From Lachnospiraceae bacterium (lineage in GTDB: Bacteria; Bacillota; Clostridia; Lachnospirales; Lachnospiraceae), in the NCBI GenBank assembly GCA_900772685.1, contig CAAGRP010000075.1, positions 1-9,396 on the forward strand: 9,396 nucleotides of DNA. The letters are read 5' to 3'. The notes below the pieces were generated by a model. The model was not told the DNA's origin. It saw only the letters and a program-made list of their open reading frames with translations, and did no database searches. The number at the start of each line of letters is the position of its first letter. Within the stretch, counting starts at the first letter, position 1. Both the position numbers and the translations under genes were made by a program. Below are positions 6,101 through 9,396 of the stretch, one piece after another.

Positions 6101-6969
6101 TTGGAAGAGAAGCGTTCTGAGATAAAAGAAATAAAGCTTTTGAGTGCCTGAGAAATGTAACGGTCATTTTGCCTGAATATGCTTATATGTGCCGGAATGG
6201 AGCGCTCAAGAGGAATATAAACAATATCATCGCAGTCGGCGAAAACCTCCTTATAAATGATCGTTGCGGCATTGTCCTGAAGCAGCATATGCCTTATCGT
6301 CGAGACCTGATTGGAATGCATTACAACGTTGAGCTTTATATCATGATACATATTTGTTATGGCGTCATAATGATAAGAGCCCTTAGAGATGATCGTAAGG
6401 GGAAGATCACGCAGGATATCCTTTGTAATGATCTTTTCATGCGAGAGAGGATTAGCTTTTGCTATCGCAAGCTGGAGCTCTGTCTTAAATAACGGTATTG
6501 ATATCATATCGGGGATTGGAGCTTCCGATATTCCTATCATACAGTCAAGTTCGTTTTTTCTGAGCATGTTTATACCGTCAAGGCTTGCTATCTCAAATAT
6601 CTCAAGTTTTATGTTCGGATATTCGAAATTAAATAACGGGATTATCTTTCCGAATATAAAGGTTCCGAGAACGGATGGCACACCGAGCTTCAGGGTATAA
6701 GAATGCTCCTTTGAAATGTCATTTATGCTCTTGATATAATCATCGTATTTATCCAGAAATTCTAAAGTAAGAGAAAGAAAGGCCTGCCCGTCATCGGTGA
6801 GAGTCAGCCTGTTTCCGTTGTGGACAAACAGGTGAAGATCAGTCTCTGTTTCAAGGTTGGCGATCGCAGAGGTTATCGACGGCTGTGATATATGACAGAC
6901 TTCCGAGGCTGCTGTGATGCTTCCGTGTTTGCAGACTTCTTTAAAATAATTAAGATGATTTATATTCAT
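6097..6969 (-). CDS. LysR-family transcriptional regulator
   Basis: This 290-residue protein has the standard LysR layout: an N-terminal winged helix-turn-helix (residues 1-60; GSITAASEVCHISQPSITSA at 16-35 and NRLTLTDDGQAFL at 53-65), a linker helix, and a periplasmic-binding-like effector domain (about 90-290). The start is supported by GGAGG at 6975-6979. It is transcribed away from the CoA-transferase gene across a 218-nt gap with a perfect LysR-type dyad in the middle. This is the classic layout of an activator that controls the neighbouring catabolic operon and itself. The effector is not evident from the sequence; succinate, succinyl-CoA or a related C4 acid is a guess from the neighbours. 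The end of the gene overlaps the candidate promoter of the next minus-strand cluster. Confidence 0.93.
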   Translation of the reverse strand: MNINHLNYFKEVCKHGSITAASEVCHISQPSITSAIANLETETDLHLFVHNGNRLTLTDDGQAFLSLTLEFLDKYDDYIKSINDISKEHSYTLKLGVPSVLGTFIFGKIIPLFNFEYPNIKLEIFEIASLDGINMLRKNELDCMIGISEAPIPDMISIPLFKTELQLAIAKANPLSHEKIITKDILRDLPLTIISKGSYHYDAITNMYHDIKLNVVMHSNQVSTIRHMLLQDNAATIIYKEVFADCDDIVYIPLERSIPAHISIFRQNDRYISQALKSFISFISERFSSN

Positions 6970-7024
6970 ATATGCCTCCGATCTGTTTGGGTGAAAGATT
7001 TCGGCTTCATAGTAGCACTGTATT

Positions 7025-7054
7025 CATATATGGTCTATTGATAAAATTTAACAA
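7025..7054 (-). promoter_or_regulatory. Weak candidate promoter of the LysR gene
   Basis: TTGTTA (7049-7054) is followed after 18 nt by TATATG (7025-7030) on the minus strand. Both hexamers match the consensus only in part. It lies between the LysR-type dyad and the LysR start codon, where an autoregulated promoter would be expected. Confidence 0.3.
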
Positions 7055-7064
7055 AACAGCAGAA

Positions 7065-7087
7065 CAGTATAGAGAAAAGCTATACTG
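7065..7087. promoter_or_regulatory. LysR-type operator (perfect dyad)
   Basis: CAGTATAG, 7 nt, CTATACTG is a perfect 8-bp inverted repeat. Within it, ATAG-N7-CTAT fits the LysR T-N11-A box (T at 7070, A at 7082). Its centre is almost the exact middle of the gap between the LysR gene and the CoA-transferase gene. It is the most likely recognition site of the adjacent LysR protein. Confidence 0.75.
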
Positions 7088-7104
7088 CATTTAGTTTTTT
7101 GAAT

Positions 7105-7132
7105 TTGATTTTAGAAAAAAGAGTGCTATTGT
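7105..7132 (+). promoter_or_regulatory. Candidate activator-dependent promoter of the cat1-sucD operon
   Basis: TTGATT (7105-7110) and TATTGT (7127-7132) are separated by 16 nt. Both are imperfect, as is common for promoters that need an activator. A start near 7139 would put the dyad centre at about -63, the usual place for a LysR recognition site. The position is inferred from this spacing and other choices, such as GATAAT at 7140, remain possible. Confidence 0.35.
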
Positions 7133-7187
7133 TTTGATTGATAATTAATTAACTATTTGATTTCACAGCAGAGAAAGATGGTAGATT

Positions 7188-8702
7188 ATGAACATTGCAA
7201 AAGAAGGTCTGGCCGCAAGGCTGAGAAATGAAAATGCATTACCGCTTGTAGTTTCTGCGGAAGCGGCAGCGTCGCTCATAAAAGACGGGATGACGGTTGC
7301 GGTAAGCGGATTTACCCCTTCGGGATGTCCGAAAGCCGTGCCGCTTGCACTTGCCGAACAGGTAAAGGCGGGAAGAAAGGTAAAGGTCGATCTTTATTCC
7401 GGAGCATCGGTAGGTCCGGAGATAGATGCGGCATGGACTGAAGCGGGAATAATAAAACGAAGGCTTCCGTATCAGACCAATTCGGTAATACGAAATGAGA
7501 TAAACTCGGGCGGGATATCATATATAGATATGAATCTTTCGCAAAGCGCACAGCTGGTAAATGAAGGTGTACTGCATAAGATCGATGTTGCTATAGTCGA
7601 GGCACTTGCCGTTACGGAAAATGGTGATATAATCCCTACAACGGCTATAGGAAATTCACCTGCATATATAAGAAATGCGGATAAGGTCATCGTGGAAATA
7701 AACCAGCGTATGCCTCTTAGCCTCGAGGGAATGGCGGACATAGCATATGTAGATAATCCGCCGTACAGAAAGCCGATAAACATATGCAGTCCTTCCGACA
7801 GGATAGGAAAGCCTTATATAGAATGCGGATTCGACAAGATAGAGGCAATAGTTATCGCAGAGATAAAGGATAAGCCGCGTCTGTTCAGCAAACCTGATGA
7901 GATATCACACAGGATATCGGACAATATAATCGCATTTCTTAATAATGAGGTCAAACAGGACAGACTCACGGAAAGCCTTCTTCCGATACAGTCGGGAGTA
8001 GGAAATGTCGCAAATGCGGTGCTCTACGGGCTTTGTGATTCGAAATTCCATGATCTTACATGCTACACAGAGGTAGTACAGGATTCGATGCTCGATCTTA
8101 TCAAATGCGGAAAGGCGAAATTTGCATCAACCACCTCTCTCAGCCCGTCGCCTGAGGGACTGGAGTTTTTATTTGAAAATATCGAATTCTTTAAAGATAA
8201 GATAATCTTAAGACCTGAGGAGATAAGCAATAATCCCGAGGTTGTGAGAAGACTTGGAGTTATCGCGATGAATACAGCGATAGAGGCAGATATATACGGA
8301 AACGTCAACTCCACGCATATAATGGGTTCAAAGATGATGAACGGTATAGGCGGTTCGGGCGACTTTTCAAGAAATGCGGCGATAACCATTTTCAGTACGC
8401 CGTCCACAGCAAAGGATGGAAAGATTTCATCGATAGTGCCTATGGTATCGCACGTGGATCATACAGAGCATGAAGTTATGGTGCTTGTCACAGAATACGG
8501 ATATGCCGACCTTAGAGGCAAATGTCCGAGAGAAAGAGCAGAGCTTATTATTAAGAACTGTGCACACCCGGATTATCGTGATGAGCTTATGGATTATTTT
8601 AAAAGGGCATGCGAGTCATCGGCAATGCAGACACCGCACATACTTGATGAAGCACTTTCGTGGCACACAAGATTTATGAATACCGGAGACATGCATAAGT
8701 AA
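7188..8702 (+). CDS. cat1: Succinyl-CoA:CoA transferase (Cat1-like, acetyl-CoA hydrolase/transferase family)
   Basis: This 504-residue cytoplasmic enzyme should move CoA between succinate and acetate (or another acyl-CoA). It follows Clostridium kluyveri Cat1 closely from memory: VSGFTPSGCPK (39-49), PYQTNS (94-99), QSGVGNVANAVL (268-279), CYTEVVQDSM (292-301) with the probable catalytic glutamate E295, RPEEISNNPE (342-351), GNVNSTHIMGSKMMNGIGGSGDF (371-393) and a C-terminal SWHTRFMNTG (491-500). It lacks the Lys/Glu-rich N-terminal extension I recall in the kluyveri protein. The start at 7188 has only a weak ribosome binding site (AGAAAGATGG), fitting a regulated gene. The next gene follows after 47 nt with no terminator. 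Related succinate:propionate or succinate:acetate transferases are the main alternative; the SucD-like neighbour favours succinate. Confidence 0.9.
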   Translation: MNIAKEGLAARLRNENALPLVVSAEAAASLIKDGMTVAVSGFTPSGCPKAVPLALAEQVKAGRKVKVDLYSGASVGPEIDAAWTEAGIIKRRLPYQTNSVIRNEINSGGISYIDMNLSQSAQLVNEGVLHKIDVAIVEALAVTENGDIIPTTAIGNSPAYIRNADKVIVEINQRMPLSLEGMADIAYVDNPPYRKPINICSPSDRIGKPYIECGFDKIEAIVIAEIKDKPRLFSKPDEISHRISDNIIAFLNNEVKQDRLTESLLPIQSGVGNVANAVLYGLCDSKFHDLTCYTEVVQDSMLDLIKCGKAKFASTTSLSPSPEGLEFLFENIEFFKDKIILRPEEISNNPEVVRRLGVIAMNTAIEADIYGNVNSTHIMGSKMMNGIGGSGDFSRNAAITIFSTPSTAKDGKISSIVPMVSHVDHTEHEVMVLVTEYGYADLRGKCPRERAELIIKNCAHPDYRDELMDYFKRACESSAMQTPHILDEALSWHTRFMNTGDMHK

Positions 8703-8749
8703 AAAAAGAGGTTTGAACATAAACGCTATTATATTAGGAGGATACCAGG

Positions 8750-9396
8750 ATGAACGAATCAGAAGCAAGTGTTGAGTACATTAACGGATTTATTGAAAGA
8801 GCAAAAAAGGCACAGGCCGAGTTTGAAAAAATGAGTCAGGAACAGGTCGATCTTGCAGTAAAGACAATCGGTAAGGTCGTTTATGAAAATGCGGAATATC
8901 TTGCAAAGCTGGCAGTCGAAGAGAGCGGCATGGGAAATGTTGAGGATAAGATCGCCAAGAATAAACAAAAAGCAGGTATCGTATGGAACAACCTCAGAGG
9001 AAAGAGATCAAGAGGTATTCTTGATACAGATGAAAAAACAGGTATAACAAGGGTTGCAAAGCCGGTAGGTGTGGTTGCGGCTATAACACCATGTACAAAT
9101 CCTATCGTAACGCCTATGAGCAATTCTATGTTTGCATTAAAATGTGGAAATGCGATCATAATCACACCGCATCACAGATCTGTAAAATGCAGCACTGTTA
9201 CGGTTGAAATGATAAACAAGGAGCTCGATAAGCTTGGGTATCCGAAAAACCTTATACAGATAATAGATCAGCATTCAAGAGAGAATACAAGAAACCTTAT
9301 CTCATCCGTAGATCTTGTTATCGCTACAGGCGGAGCAGGAATGGTTACCGCAGCATACAGTTCTGGACGTCCGGCACTCGGAGTCGGAGCCGGAAA
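8750..9396 (+). CDS. sucD: CoA-acylating succinate-semialdehyde dehydrogenase (SucD-like), N-terminal part
   Basis: The first 215 residues are present; the gene runs off the window. It reads as a CoA-dependent aldehyde dehydrogenase of the SucD/EutE type, with the N-terminal helix region QEQVDLAVKTIGKVVYENAE (30-49), KPVGVVAAITPCTNPIVTPM (104-123), the nucleotide-binding VIATGGAG segment (190-197) and AAYSSGRPALGVGAG (201-215). The alignment in my memory with C. kluyveri SucD is close throughout. The reaction would be NADPH- or NADH-dependent reduction of succinyl-CoA to succinate semialdehyde and CoA. The catalytic cysteine lies beyond the window and cannot be checked. AGGAGG at 8736-8741, 8 nt before the ATG, is far stronger than the site of the preceding gene. 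Pairing with the Cat1-like gene supports succinyl-CoA; other acyl-CoA substrates are possible. Confidence 0.85.
   Translation, partial: MNESEASVEYINGFIERAKKAQAEFEKMSQEQVDLAVKTIGKVVYENAEYLAKLAVEESGMGNVEDKIAKNKQKAGIVWNNLRGKRSRGILDTDEKTGITRVAKPVGVVAAITPCTNPIVTPMSNSMFALKCGNAIIITPHHRSVKCSTVTVEMINKELDKLGYPKNLIQIIDQHSRENTRNLISSVDLVIATGGAGMVTAAYSSGRPALGVGAG

Noticed and set aside
7142..7151. AT-rich palindrome TAATTAATTA upstream of cat1, considered as a second LysR site
   Set aside because: It lacks T-N11-A arms of the type seen in the 7065-7087 dyad and is easily explained by the AT-rich promoter region.
8881..9165. A 94-codon minus-strand open frame opposite the SucD-like gene
   Set aside because: It lies antisense to a well-conserved dehydrogenase frame and has no ribosome binding site or family match that I can see.

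Overview
The window looks like chromosomal core and metabolic DNA from an anaerobic, low-to-mid-GC Firmicute, most likely a member of the Clostridia close to Lachnospiraceae. The clues are strong AGGAGG-type ribosome binding sites, a YerC/YecD TrpR-like gene beside murC, a DnaD-like primosomal protein, and a Cat1/SucD-type CoA-transferase and aldehyde dehydrogenase pair like that of Clostridium kluyveri. The family assignments come from recognising the translated proteins, not from a database search. No tRNA, rRNA, CRISPR array, insertion sequence or prophage gene was seen.

Layout. (1) 1-1791, minus strand: yerC, then murC, then the first 32 codons of a DnaD-like gene. The three are packed with a 24-nt gap and a TAATG overlap, so they are probably one transcript. 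(2) 1792-1936: a divergent promoter region in which the yerC promoter and the promoter of a plus-strand XRE-family gene appear to use the same palindromic -35 hexamer. (3) 1937-2260, plus strand: a small XRE regulator. (4) 2261-2432: a convergent intergenic stretch holding a bidirectional terminator, a 17-bp long-stem hairpin and a perfect 20-bp palindrome. (5) 2433-5999, minus strand: a tight three-gene cluster transcribed in the order MBL/beta-CASP nuclease-like protein, double zinc-ribbon tail-anchored protein, secreted and membrane-anchored TPM-domain protein. A promoter upstream overlaps the stop codon of the next gene. (6) 6097-6969, minus strand: a LysR-type regulator. (7) 6970-7187: a divergent control region with a perfect LysR-type dyad at its centre. 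(8) 7188-9396, plus strand: a succinyl-CoA:CoA transferase (cat1-like) followed by a CoA-acylating succinate-semialdehyde dehydrogenase (sucD-like) that runs off the window.

How the parts work together. The right-hand operon most likely activates succinate to succinyl-CoA and reduces it to succinate semialdehyde, the entry to 4-hydroxybutyrate and butyrate formation, under control of the divergent LysR protein. The left-hand operon links cell-wall precursor synthesis (MurC) with a small regulator and a replication-type protein. The middle cluster is conserved-looking but functionally obscure. Nothing here is a clearly new system. The most worthwhile leads are the shared -35 promoter pair, the LysR operator, the three stacked inverted repeats and the zinc-ribbon/TPM/beta-CASP cluster.
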